From positions 1 to 33,194 of the forward strand of contig CAYFFP010000006.1 in the NCBI GenBank assembly GCA_964342515.1: a stretch of DNA of 33,194 bases, given 5' to 3'. Position 1 is the first letter of the stretch. Every line of letters starts with the position of its first letter. Below the pieces are notes generated by a model. The model was not told where the DNA came from. It saw only the letters and a program-made list of their open reading frames with translations, and did no database searches. A program made the translations under genes and the position numbers. The DNA comes from UBA5004 sp964342515. Lineage in GTDB: Bacteria > Patescibacteriota > Minisyncoccia > Phycocordibacterales > Zambryskibacteraceae. Shown piece after piece: positions 14,717 to 21,735 of this stretch.

Positions 14717-15664
14717 TTATAGCTTTACTACTTCAACTTTTAGTTCCGAGAAAATTTTTTGGAATTGTCGCAAATAAGGGTTAACTGGCATCAATTTTTT
14801 AAACGCATTATCTAAAATCCGGCACACTTGCTTTAAAACTTTTGCGGTATATTGATAGTCAAAGTCGCCATATCCCTTTTTGTTATCCATGTACCATCTG
14901 TTACAGAGTTGTCTGTATATTTTTGTATTCAAGATACCTGCGTACCAAATAATATCTAAGAACTCTTCTGTAAGAAGCCATGGGACGCCGGATTTCTCTT
15001 CCTCCTCAATATACTTTCTAAACGTCTTATACCATCTCTCAGCTTTAACGGATAGAGGAAAAGATTCCGGTTCCGGAACATCCTCCACATTCTCCAGATT
15101 AGTGATATCTATCCCCATTCTCTCGGCATCTTTTTTAACCATAGCTAAAGTTTCGGCAAATTGCGCACCTACAGATTCAAAAACTGACTCGGGTAAGTCT
15201 GGGTCTTTGCCTCGAGCAATGAATTTCTTCCTGTCTCGATTTATTCTGCCACAGATAGGGCAAGAATCTTGCCCACAAGGGATACGTTTCCAGGCGCAAT
15301 CCAGCATTTTCTCTATTTCTTTCTCGCTTCCAACGGGAACAAGAAACCCTTCGTCCCCCTCATCAGCAACAGCTTGTAAGACTTTCATGTCAAATTCGGA
15401 AATTTCGTCGTCACGCACAACAAATTGGTAACGGTCATTATGTTCTAAAATCTGAGAGGATTGCGGTATTTTGCCATTTCTCTCGAAACCCAGTACGCCC
15501 GGAGGAAAATTCTGTATTTTGGGATATTTATTAAATAATAAATTAAGAAGATCTAGCGATGTTGAGAGAGAAGGAACTAGGAATTGCTCTGCGTATTTTC
15601 CGGTAATTCTCTTCAATTCCTTGTCGTAAATAACATTTATGGAAATCTTCTCTTTATTTCTCAT
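14717..15664 (-). CDS. Unknown protein: possible ubiquitin-like N-terminus, zinc motif, helical C-terminus
   Basis: This 315-aa protein is not a recognised family. The start is placed at 15664 because a CATAAT box ends 6 nt before that ATG; a start 7 codons earlier would lie upstream of the box. Residues about 5-85 look like a small beta-grasp (MoaD/ThiS-like) domain: a strand, a helix SLDLLNLLFNKYPKI, then a strand with FERNGKIPQSSQILEHNDRY, where the NG...L-x-x-N-D pattern mimics MoaD. No C-terminal di-glycine is present because the chain continues. A cysteine cluster (GQDSCPICGR, about 140-150, with an upstream Cys) may bind zinc. The rest is helical and charged. It sits between repeats R2 and R3. 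Confidence 0.6.
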   Translation of the reverse strand: MRNKEKISINVIYDKELKRITGKYAEQFLVPSLSTSLDLLNLLFNKYPKIQNFPPGVLGFERNGKIPQSSQILEHNDRYQFVVRDDEISEFDMKVLQAVADEGDEGFLVPVGSEKEIEKMLDCAWKRIPCGQDSCPICGRINRDRKKFIARGKDPDLPESVFESVGAQFAETLAMVKKDAERMGIDITNLENVEDVPEPESFPLSVKAERWYKTFRKYIEEEEKSGVPWLLTEEFLDIIWYAGILNTKIYRQLCNRWYMDNKKGYGDFDYQYTAKVLKQVCRILDNAFKKLMPVNPYLRQFQKIFSELKVEVVKL

Positions 15665-15670
15665 ATATAA

Positions 15671-15676
15671 ATTATG
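15671..15676 (-). promoter_or_regulatory. -10 box of the 315-aa gene (leaderless)
   Basis: CATAAT on the minus strand ends 6 nt before the ATG at 15664. It supports that start over the upstream in-frame ATG. Confidence 0.45.
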
Positions 15677-15705
15677 ACAAACCAATGACTCGAATTAGAA
15701 CCCCG

Positions 15706-15743
15706 ACAACATCCTTAAATTCTCAAGTTTGTAAGAATGTTGT
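15706..15743. repeat. Palindromic repeat copy R3
   Basis: ACAACATCCTTA (15706-15717) pairs with TAAGAATGTTGT (15732-15743) with one mismatch. It overlaps the stop codon of the peroxiredoxin gene (15723-15725). The centre is nearly identical to R2 and R5. Confidence 0.88.
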
Positions 15744-16160
15744 AAGGTCGGAAAGGACCTCGGCGGCGTGCTTGGGCGGCTTGACGTTCTCATAGACCTT
15801 TTTTATCTTGCCATCGGGACCGATGAGAAACGAGGCGCGGGAGGTAACGCCATATTTCCGTATTACCTTCTTGTCCGTATCAGAAAGGAGTCTGAAAGGC
15901 AGATTGTACGCATCGGCAAATTTTTTGTGACTTTCGACCGAGTCCTTCGAAATGCCAAGCACCACTGCCTTAATCTTTTTGAAATTCTGGAACTGGTCCC
16001 GTATCGTACACGCCTCGACAGTGCACCCCGGCGTATCATCCTTGGGATAGAAATATAAAAGCACCCACTTGCCTTTGTGGCCTCGGAGCGTATGCATCTT
16101 GCCGTTCTGGTCCGGGAGCCGGAACTCCGGCGCCTTATCTCCCGCTTTAGGAATTTTCAT
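15723..16160 (-). CDS. bcp: Peroxiredoxin, Bcp/PrxQ type
   Basis: This 145-aa protein is a thiol peroxidase that reduces hydrogen peroxide and organic hydroperoxides in the cytoplasm. The active-site segment is YPKDDTPGCTVEACTIRDQF, with peroxidatic C46 and resolving C51 five residues later, the atypical two-cysteine PrxQ pattern. PGDKAPEF-like and GVTSRASFLIGPDGKI segments complete the thioredoxin-like fold. The length is normal. The stop codon lies within repeat R3. A TATAAT box lies 14 nt before the ATG on the minus strand, implying a short leader. A reductant gene is not adjacent. Confidence 0.96.
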   Translation of the reverse strand: MKIPKAGDKAPEFRLPDQNGKMHTLRGHKGKWVLLYFYPKDDTPGCTVEACTIRDQFQNFKKIKAVVLGISKDSVESHKKFADAYNLPFRLLSDTDKKVIRKYGVTSRASFLIGPDGKIKKVYENVKPPKHAAEVLSDLTTFLQT

Positions 16161-16193
16161 AATGTTATAAACGAATTATACCCTAAAACAATT

Positions 16194-16229
16194 CGCCCCA
16201 TGATTCCGCTAGAGCGGAATCATGGGGCG
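16194..16229 (-). terminator. Long perfect hairpin
   Basis: CGCCCCATGATTCCGCT (16194-16210) and its exact complement (16213-16229) are separated by only AG. It lies 10 nt after the stop of the 66-aa gene and before the bcp promoter. On the minus strand AATTGTTTTAGGG follows, a weak T run. Confidence 0.65.
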
Positions 16230-16239
16230 CTCAAGAACT

Positions 16240-16440
16240 TCACTGCCGGACTCTTCGGCGCGCCATCGGCTTCCCCGGCCAGCAGCCGGTAATCAGCAGA
16301 CCAATGCCGGCAATCAGCATATAGACGCCGGCCTCCGGAACGAACTCGGGCACAAAGCCGGTATCGGCAAGAAAGGCTCCGACAATGGCCACAAGCACCC
16401 CCAAAGCCGAGAAAACTCCCGCGAAAGCGAAGAACCCCAT
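16240..16440 (-). CDS. Small two-helix membrane protein, unknown function
   Basis: The likely product is 66 aa starting at 16440, with two membrane helices (about 3-24 and 38-55) joined by an acidic TGFVPEFVPEAGV loop and ending in a strongly basic tail (KPMARRRVRQ). The frame is open to 16545, but a strong Shine-Dalgarno-like AAGGGGGTGG ends 2 nt before the inner ATG, and the extension lacks such support. A 17-bp hairpin follows the gene. Function is unknown. It shares the layout of the small genes at 9021 and 10710: strong ribosome site, own hairpin, no neighbours in operon. Confidence 0.6.
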   Translation of the reverse strand: MGFFAFAGVFSALGVLVAIVGAFLADTGFVPEFVPEAGVYMLIAGIGLLITGCWPGKPMARRRVRQ

Positions 16441-16544
16441 ATCCACCCCCTTCGGCACGCCGAAACCTACAAGAGCGTAGGTGGCCTCCACAAAAACTCT
16501 ACAACTTTCTTCCCTCCTTTGCCAGCCAAAGACTGTTAGACTCA

Positions 16545-16620
16545 ATAAACCGAAAATTTACCGAAAGTTATCCACAGGACAAACATTCGGTTTATGTTCG
16601 TATCGTCTTATAATATAGGC
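16545..16620 (+). promoter_or_regulatory. Operator-promoter region of the LexA-methyltransferase gene
   Basis: A perfect TATAAT (16609-16614) ends 6 nt before the ATG at 16621; the -35 (TTCGGT, about 16587-16592) is poor, as expected for a repressed promoter. CAAACAT (16580-16586) and ATGTTCG (16594-16600) form an inverted repeat with 6 of 7 matches, resembling the GAAC/GTTC halves of Gram-positive LexA boxes. A second inverted repeat, ATAAACCGAA (16545-16554) and TTCGGTTTAT (16586-16595), is perfect, and a further TTACCGAA lies at 16558-16565. A DnaA-box sequence TTATCCACA (16568-16576) lies between them. Self-repression is likely but inferred. Confidence 0.6.
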
Positions 16621-18000
16621 ATGCTTACACCAACTAAACAAAAGGTTTTAAAATTTATCAACTCTTATACAGAGAAGAAAGGTTTCTCCCCCACTCTAGA
16701 AGAAATACGCAGAGGGTTAAAGTTAAGTTCAATTTCTACCATTCATCAACACATACGAGAGCTCGAGAGTTCCGGATATCTGTCGAAGAAGAGTAAACTC
16801 CATCGCTCTATAGAAATTGCCGACAGAGAGATGGCTACTATACCGCTCAAGGGTTATATTGCGGCTGGACAGCCAATAGAAGCCTTTGAGGAACATGAGA
16901 CTATAAATGTTCCCAAAAGCCTTTTATCACGCACGGGTAAACATTATGCATTAAAGGTTGCTGGAAACAGTATGATCGAAGAAGGTATTTTCGACGGTGA
17001 TACGGTTATCGTTAGATCTCAATCTTCAGTTGAAAATGGAGAGACTGCGGTAGCACTTCTAAATGACAACGAGGTTACTCTAAAGAAAATTTACAAGGAG
17101 AAAAATAGAATTAGATTACAACCCGCAAATCCAAATCTAAAACCTTTCTTCTCTAAAAAGGTAGTAATTCAGGGAAAGGTCATTAGCACCATTAGAAATC
17201 TTGAGGAACAGGAGCAAAAAAATAAAGCTTATTTTGAAACAGAAAGCGTACGCATCTACAAAGACGATATCCTAAAAATCAGTTCAATACCTAACAATTC
17301 CGTTGATTTAATAATTACTTCCCCACCATACAATATTGATATACATTACAATTCTCACGATGATAACTTATCTTACGAAAAATACCTAGAATTCACTCAA
17401 AAATGGATGCAAAAATGCTTCGAGCTGGCCAAAAGTGATGGACGTTTCCTATTGAATATTCCTCTTGATAAGAACAAGGGTGGTCAGAAATCAGTAGGAG
17501 CAGATTTCACTAAAATTGCTAAGGAAATAGGTTGGAAATATCATTCCACAATTGTTTGGAATGAGGGAAATATTTCGAGACGTACCGCGTGGGGTTCCTT
17601 TATGTCTGCCTCGGCACCTTATGTAATAGCCCCGGTAGAATTAATTTTAGTGTTATATAAAGATAGTTGGAAAAAGCTTGGAGGTAGCAGGAAAAATGAT
17701 ATTACCAAGAAGGAATTCATGGACTGGACCAATGGCATCTGGACCTTCAACGGTCAGAGCAAGAAGGGTGCCGGTGGACATCCTGCGCCATTCCCTATTG
17801 AACTGCCTAGACGATGTATAAAGTTATTTAGCTTTATTGGAGACAGCGTCCTTGACCCATTTCTCGGAAGTGGATCCACCCTAATTGCTGCCCATCAGCA
17901 CGATAGAAAAGGTCTCGGAATTGAAATTGATGAAAAATACTGTGACATCGCTAAGGGACGTTTGCAGGAGATCACGAATCAGCCCAAACTCTTGTCCTAG
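16621..18000 (+). CDS. LexA-type self-cleaving repressor fused to beta-class DNA methyltransferase
   Basis: This is one uninterrupted 459-aa frame. Residues 1-70 are a LexA winged-helix domain (LTPTKQKVLKFINSY, then SPTLEEIRRGL with SISTIHQHIRELESSGYL). Residues 75-195 are an S24 peptidase with cleavage site IAAG (A82-G83), nucleophile S117 in GNSMIEEGIFDGD and K155 in EVTLKK; E. coli LexA has A84-G85, S119 and K156. Residues about 208-455 are a methyltransferase: TSPPYN (233-238, the SPPY form usual for N4-cytosine) comes before the SAM-binding DPFLGSGST (412-420), the beta-class order. The start at 16621 is set by the LexA N-terminus and a TATAAT box 6 nt upstream. The gene converges on an HNH nuclease gene, sharing CTAG as both stops. 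Cleavage would free the methyltransferase from the DNA-binding domain. Confidence 0.93.
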   Translation: MLTPTKQKVLKFINSYTEKKGFSPTLEEIRRGLKLSSISTIHQHIRELESSGYLSKKSKLHRSIEIADREMATIPLKGYIAAGQPIEAFEEHETINVPKSLLSRTGKHYALKVAGNSMIEEGIFDGDTVIVRSQSSVENGETAVALLNDNEVTLKKIYKEKNRIRLQPANPNLKPFFSKKVVIQGKVISTIRNLEEQEQKNKAYFETESVRIYKDDILKISSIPNNSVDLIITSPPYNIDIHYNSHDDNLSYEKYLEFTQKWMQKCFELAKSDGRFLLNIPLDKNKGGQKSVGADFTKIAKEIGWKYHSTIVWNEGNISRRTAWGSFMSASAPYVIAPVELILVLYKDSWKKLGGSRKNDITKKEFMDWTNGIWTFNGQSKKGAGGHPAPFPIELPRRCIKLFSFIGDSVLDPFLGSGSTLIAAHQHDRKGLGIEIDEKYCDIAKGRLQEITNQPKLLS

Positions 18001-18578
18001 TCAGTGATATGAGTATCTAGTTCGTATTTGCTGAATAGTTTTAGTACTTCTTCGCAGAAATTTATAAATTTATTGTCCTGAGAAGCTCGGGCAACTTTTA
18101 GCAGATTTATAAAATACTTTTTCCCTAGTGTTGTCTGGCCGAAATTTTTCTTTAAGTAATTATGTTGGCCACAAAGTGTCTGGCCATTCTCAAGTGTAGC
18201 TTGCCCTGCGTAGTCTTTGGCTTTTATATGATCCGCATGAAGTTCCATTCCTTCCTTGAGACCGCGGCCACATATGACACATTTATATCCATCTCGCTTT
18301 AGTATTTCCGCTTTTGTTTTGGGATCAAAATCTTCAAGCGAACGAGTTTTTATAAAATCTGGATCGTATCTATAAACTCCCTTACTAACCTTAATCAAAT
18401 AGCCATTCTGATGAAGTTTTCTTATCCCGCGGTCTGGATCTCTAAAATTAACCCCTTTTTTCTTCTTCCACTCTTTGGTTGCCCAATCAACAATTTCTGG
18501 ATGTTTAATATCTCTTTTGGGATTTTTCTCATAATATCCCAATAAGAGCTTCATTTGTGAGATCTTTTTCTTTGCCAT
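17997..18578 (-). CDS. HNH endonuclease with N-terminal winged-helix-like domain
   Basis: This 193-aa protein has an N-terminal basic helical domain (about 1-75, including HPEIVDWATKEWKKK and GIRKLHQNGYLIKVSKGVY, winged-helix-like). A C-terminal HNH domain follows, with CVICGR (100-105), the metal/catalytic ELHADHIKAKD (H114, D116, H117), LENGQTLC (N131, C136) and QHN (139-141 region). The CxxC...C..H set would bind structural zinc. It converges on the LexA-methyltransferase gene, so it is the natural candidate for the restriction enzyme of a type II-like system, with the methyltransferase protecting the same site. The recognition sequence cannot be read from the sequence. Confidence 0.88.
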   Translation of the reverse strand: MAKKKISQMKLLLGYYEKNPKRDIKHPEIVDWATKEWKKKKGVNFRDPDRGIRKLHQNGYLIKVSKGVYRYDPDFIKTRSLEDFDPKTKAEILKRDGYKCVICGRGLKEGMELHADHIKAKDYAGQATLENGQTLCGQHNYLKKNFGQTTLGKKYFINLLKVARASQDNKFINFCEEVLKLFSKYELDTHITD

Positions 18579-18595
18579 ATTTGAATGCCATCACT

Positions 18596-18624
18596 ATTCC
18601 ACAAATTTTAGAGATTTGCCAGTT
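18596..18624 (+). repeat. Left direct repeat flanking the KTSC-ATPase-nuclease module
   Basis: ATTCC followed by ACAAATTTTAGAGATTTGCC and AGTT. The 24-nt part at 18601-18624 matches 21 of 24 positions at 21742-21765, in the same orientation 3.1 kb away. It sits just upstream of the HNH start and just beyond the last gene of the three-gene operon. Confidence 0.6.
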
Positions 18625-18658
18625 TAACGGATTCGACCCTAAAAATGATAGCAGAAGT

Positions 18659-19225
18659 TTACTTAGAAATTACCTCCAAGAACTCATCTGCTTCAAAGAC
18701 TAATACATTAGAAAAAAGTCCAACGGGAGCTTTCCCAAGTTGTTGAACGTACTCTAAATACTTTGCAAGGCGAGCAACTTTCTTATAATTTCTTTTACTT
18801 GTAACAATAACCCCAGCTAATCCCATCATGCTGGCGTTAGCAAAATCTCCAAGCATGTGTTTAGAGGAACCGCTAAATAATAATTCAATAGCCAAAAGGC
18901 ATCTTGGATTTTTATTTAATAAACTTACGTCCAACTCCCTACCTTTTGCTTGAAATAGCTTAATTAACAATGGTGTATTTTTGATAAACCCCATATTAAT
19001 AAGATGGTTATCCGCAATATGTATATTAAAAGGTCCAACAGCTATATCTACGCGTGGTCTATAAATATGTTTATAACTAAAAATATCACTTGCCCCGGCA
19101 CCAATACACCATTCTTTCTTCACCTCACCTTCCCTAAGTCTTTGCTTAAGTACATTACTTATAACGTCTTGATAAGTTTTGGTTCCTCGAATATCTGGAT
19201 GTCTTACATAAACTACAGGTTTCAT
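18659..19225 (-). CDS. Putative nuclease (possible PD-(D/E)XK fold), third gene of defence-like operon
   Basis: This 188-aa protein is not clearly recognised. RPRVDIAVGPFNIHI (D60) and RCLLAIELLFSGSSKHMLGD (E114, K122), followed by ANASMMGLAGVIVTSK, resemble the strand-acid, strand-acid, helix order of PD-(D/E)XK nucleases such as restriction and repair enzymes. The usual Glu-x-Lys is Glu-x-Leu here; the lysine could be the displaced K122. The gene starts 2 nt after the ATPase stop, so the two are co-translated. Composition is AT-rich like its neighbours. The fold is an inference from motif spacing and the position next to an ATPase. Confidence 0.5.
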   Translation of the reverse strand: MKPVVYVRHPDIRGTKTYQDVISNVLKQRLREGEVKKEWCIGAGASDIFSYKHIYRPRVDIAVGPFNIHIADNHLINMGFIKNTPLLIKLFQAKGRELDVSLLNKNPRCLLAIELLFSGSSKHMLGDFANASMMGLAGVIVTSKRNYKKVARLAKYLEYVQQLGKAPVGLFSNVLVFEADEFLEVISK

Positions 19226-19227
19226 AA

Positions 19228-21393
19228 CTAAAGAGTTAAGGCTTCTTTATAAAGTTCACGCAACTCTTTACTACTCATATCTAGAATAGGTTCATACATA
19301 AATGAATTTAAATGGATATTTTCTGGAGTCATCAAATTTACCTTTCTTAAAATTTTAAGATTATTTACGCTCGGCTTAGGATTTATCTTTTCATATCTTT
19401 TGAATAAAACATAAGTTTGATGATTAAAAATTAAACCCACAAATTTTGGATCATTTATTTCCTTAATCATATGCTCTTCGGCTAATAGTCTGATTGCTAT
19501 AGCTAATACAATCTTACTTTCTAAATTGGCATCATCTGAGTTTAAGGAAAGCCTTTTCGCCTCAGAATAAATTACATCTATTACAAAGTCATTTATTCTT
19601 GGGCTTGTGAATTTTATTGCTGGATCTACAGAAGCTTGAAAAATCTTTTCTACATCCCTAATCTTAAGAGTTCTGGTTGTAGGCTTGATATGTAAAAGAT
19701 TTGTTAATTGAAGATAGTCACCATTATGTCCAGCTGTATATTCAATTAAATTTCTAACAAAAGGAATTGAGGCTATTAATTTACTTGAGTCTGATAAACT
19801 CTTTTTCCAATCATTAACAAAAGGGTTATTAATTTCTCCAGCCGGTTTAATTTTAGTTTCACTATTTTCTTTGTAAGCTATAAAACAATTATCGTCAGAA
19901 GCTACCCAGCGGTTTTTTAGAGTTCTAAAGAAATCAAAGTTGTGAGTAAGAATTATCTGAGCAAACAATGGATCTTCTGTTATTTCTTTTAGATATTGAA
20001 CAATGGCATATTTATTTCTATAATCAAATGAGTCGGCAATATCATCTACAACAAATAATGTTTCTGTCTTATTTTTTTGTCTTACTAAAATTTCGAATAT
20101 TATATTCAAAAGATAGAAGGCCCGTTGTTCTCCACTACTGAGAAATGGTATTAGTGTCTCGTGCTTAATTTTAATTGGCCCTTCTACTCCCCCATCATTA
20201 AATTCACAAACCACATCAGGAACCTTTGTTTTTAAAATTGCATCCTCTCTATTTCCAATACTTAGAGTAATAGGTAAATTGAACCTTTCATTAAATATAC
20301 CAATTGCCTCTTCCCACATAGTTTTTTCTGCTTTCACCTCATCTAGTATCTGACTCATGCTTACTTTAGCTTTTTTACATTCTTCAGATAATTTCTGAAA
20401 TAGAGTCTTGTTTTCAATAAAATAAGATATCCACACATGTTTTTTGAAATTACTTACATCAACCAGTTCGCGAATAATATCTCTTTTCTTTGTAATATGA
20501 CCACTAAGGGTTCTCAATTGTTCATTTCTTTTAAATTTATCATCTAATTCTCTAAATCCCTTTAAGAGGATGGGGTCACTTTCAACCGATTCAATTTCTT
20601 CTTCAATAATTTTCTGGAAAGCTTTAGCGTCTTTTATTTCTACAGGCTTTTTTTCATCTTCATATAAATTTATAGAATGTCCTGCTACAAAAAAATTATG
20701 TTTACTTAAACTTTTATAAACTTCTTCGGCGTTATAATGATTAAAAGCTTCTTTTAAATATCTGGTCTTAGAAAGAATTTTTTCAAAAGTATCAGCGTAG
20801 TTCTGAGCTCCAGTTTTTATTTCAGCCGTCTCCAAGAAAGGAATGGTCTTATCATTAAAAATCTCTTCATATTCCAATTTCCCAAATATTGGGCTAGTTT
20901 CATTAACAACAGTCTCTTCCACTTCTTCAATAATTTCGAAAATATTTTTATCATTAAAAGCTTTATATAATTCTTTCCTTATATTTAAGTTTAATTCAGA
21001 CAGTTTTTTTATTTCTTTAAATAAAGAATCCTCTGCTACGGCAATACTATTATAAATCGCGTCGTATTTCTTCTTTAAATCATCGCTTACTAACAATGCA
21101 GAAACATTTTCCAAGGAGAAGTTTTCATTAAATCTATCTATTACAAAAATAGATGCTGGGTTAATAGATAAACCTTTCTCATCTTTTATTTCTGAAATTG
21201 GCGACCTAGAAGTATATATTTTGTCTGAGGGCGTCTTATTACTCGATATATCTTTAAAGGTATTTGCAAATGATGTTTTCATTACGCCATTAGAAGCATA
21301 CACCGCAACTGTTCTGTCTGGATTAAAATTAAAAGTACTCTTAAAGCTTTTTATTCCATAACAATTCTGTATATCTAAAGATAGTGTAATCAT
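19228..21393 (-). CDS. SMC/PrrC-like (AAA_13-type) ATPase
   Basis: This 721-aa protein has a split ABC/SMC-type ATPase. The variant Walker A is YASNGVMKTSFA (K39, T40), and the ABC signature is FLSSGEQRAF (417-426). Walker B is LFVVDDIADSFD (446-457), followed by the switch histidine in LTHNFDFF (H484). Residues about 105-370 between the halves are charged helices, probably a coiled coil. The NGVMKTS loop is typical of ATPases in anticodon-nuclease (PrrC/RloC) and other phage-defence proteins. The C-terminal 200 residues are helical with no visible PrrC nuclease motif, so the neighbour may carry the nuclease. The ATG overlaps the KTSC stop by 4 nt, and the putative nuclease follows 2 nt after its stop. 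Confidence 0.85.
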   Translation of the reverse strand: MITLSLDIQNCYGIKSFKSTFNFNPDRTVAVYASNGVMKTSFANTFKDISSNKTPSDKIYTSRSPISEIKDEKGLSINPASIFVIDRFNENFSLENVSALLVSDDLKKKYDAIYNSIAVAEDSLFKEIKKLSELNLNIRKELYKAFNDKNIFEIIEEVEETVVNETSPIFGKLEYEEIFNDKTIPFLETAEIKTGAQNYADTFEKILSKTRYLKEAFNHYNAEEVYKSLSKHNFFVAGHSINLYEDEKKPVEIKDAKAFQKIIEEEIESVESDPILLKGFRELDDKFKRNEQLRTLSGHITKKRDIIRELVDVSNFKKHVWISYFIENKTLFQKLSEECKKAKVSMSQILDEVKAEKTMWEEAIGIFNERFNLPITLSIGNREDAILKTKVPDVVCEFNDGGVEGPIKIKHETLIPFLSSGEQRAFYLLNIIFEILVRQKNKTETLFVVDDIADSFDYRNKYAIVQYLKEITEDPLFAQIILTHNFDFFRTLKNRWVASDDNCFIAYKENSETKIKPAGEINNPFVNDWKKSLSDSSKLIASIPFVRNLIEYTAGHNGDYLQLTNLLHIKPTTRTLKIRDVEKIFQASVDPAIKFTSPRINDFVIDVIYSEAKRLSLNSDDANLESKIVLAIAIRLLAEEHMIKEINDPKFVGLIFNHQTYVLFKRYEKINPKPSVNNLKILRKVNLMTPENIHLNSFMYEPILDMSSKELRELYKEALTL

Positions 21394-21599
21394 ACTTTCC
21401 TATATTCAAACACTTCTTTTATATTTTTTATAAAATACTGCCCTTTTGAACCCGCTGACATGAGCTCAACATGGATTCTTGCTGGAACATTCAGATACTG
21501 GTACACATCATTTGAATTAAATTCAACTTCTAAAGTCTGACTATTTTCATCGTATCCGACAGATCTGATATTAGAAGACGTCACTGGTTTTCTATTCAT
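21390..21599 (-). CDS. KTSC domain protein
   Basis: This 69-aa protein is a single KTSC domain: RKPVTSSNIRSVGYDENSQT, then LEVEFNSNDVYQYLNVP and SKGQYFIKNIK. The domain is small and mostly beta, of unproven biochemical function, and is often found alone or fused near nucleic-acid enzymes. It is the first gene of the three-gene operon, and its stop overlaps the ATPase start by 4 nt, which points to coupled translation and possibly a fixed complex. No clear ribosome site or -10 is visible at its ATG; a leader with an inverted repeat precedes it. Confidence 0.9.
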   Translation of the reverse strand: MNRKPVTSSNIRSVGYDENSQTLEVEFNSNDVYQYLNVPARIHVELMSAGSKGQYFIKNIKEVFEYRKV

Positions 21600-21649
21600 A
21601 ATTTTTTAAGTTAATTTAAGATGCTTACCAAAATAATCACACAAAATAA

Positions 21650-21713
21650 CCAGCCCTACAAGACGTCTACAAAACACAATCTAATAACCTTCAATTCCTT
21701 AACAGAGGGCTGG
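21650..21713 (-). other. Inverted repeat in the leader of the KTSC operon
   Basis: CCAGCCCT (21650-21657) and AGGGCTGG (21706-21713) are perfect inverted copies enclosing 48 AT-rich bases that include the palindrome AGACGTCT (21661-21668). The region 21600-21735 has no gene. It could be a structured leader, a small RNA or an operator; nothing fixes which. Confidence 0.35.
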
Positions 21714-21735
21714 GGAAGTAAAATTAGCCCATGAT

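Noticed and set aside
14326..15743. Integron-like cassette array (gene plus palindrome three times in a row)
   Set aside because: The palindromes lack the RYYYAAC and GTTRRRY core sites expected of attC, no integrase is present, and a further copy follows dnaX, a core gene. Kept only as an analogy.
16594..16620. Nine-residue N-terminal extension of the LexA fusion
   Set aside because: It lies over the operator and -10 box, and LexA proteins begin with the LTPTKQ-type sequence at 16621.
19228..21393. Calling the ATPase a PrrC/RloC anticodon nuclease
   Set aside because: The ATPase half fits, but no PrrC-type nuclease motif is visible in the C-terminal part, so only the ATPase class is claimed.
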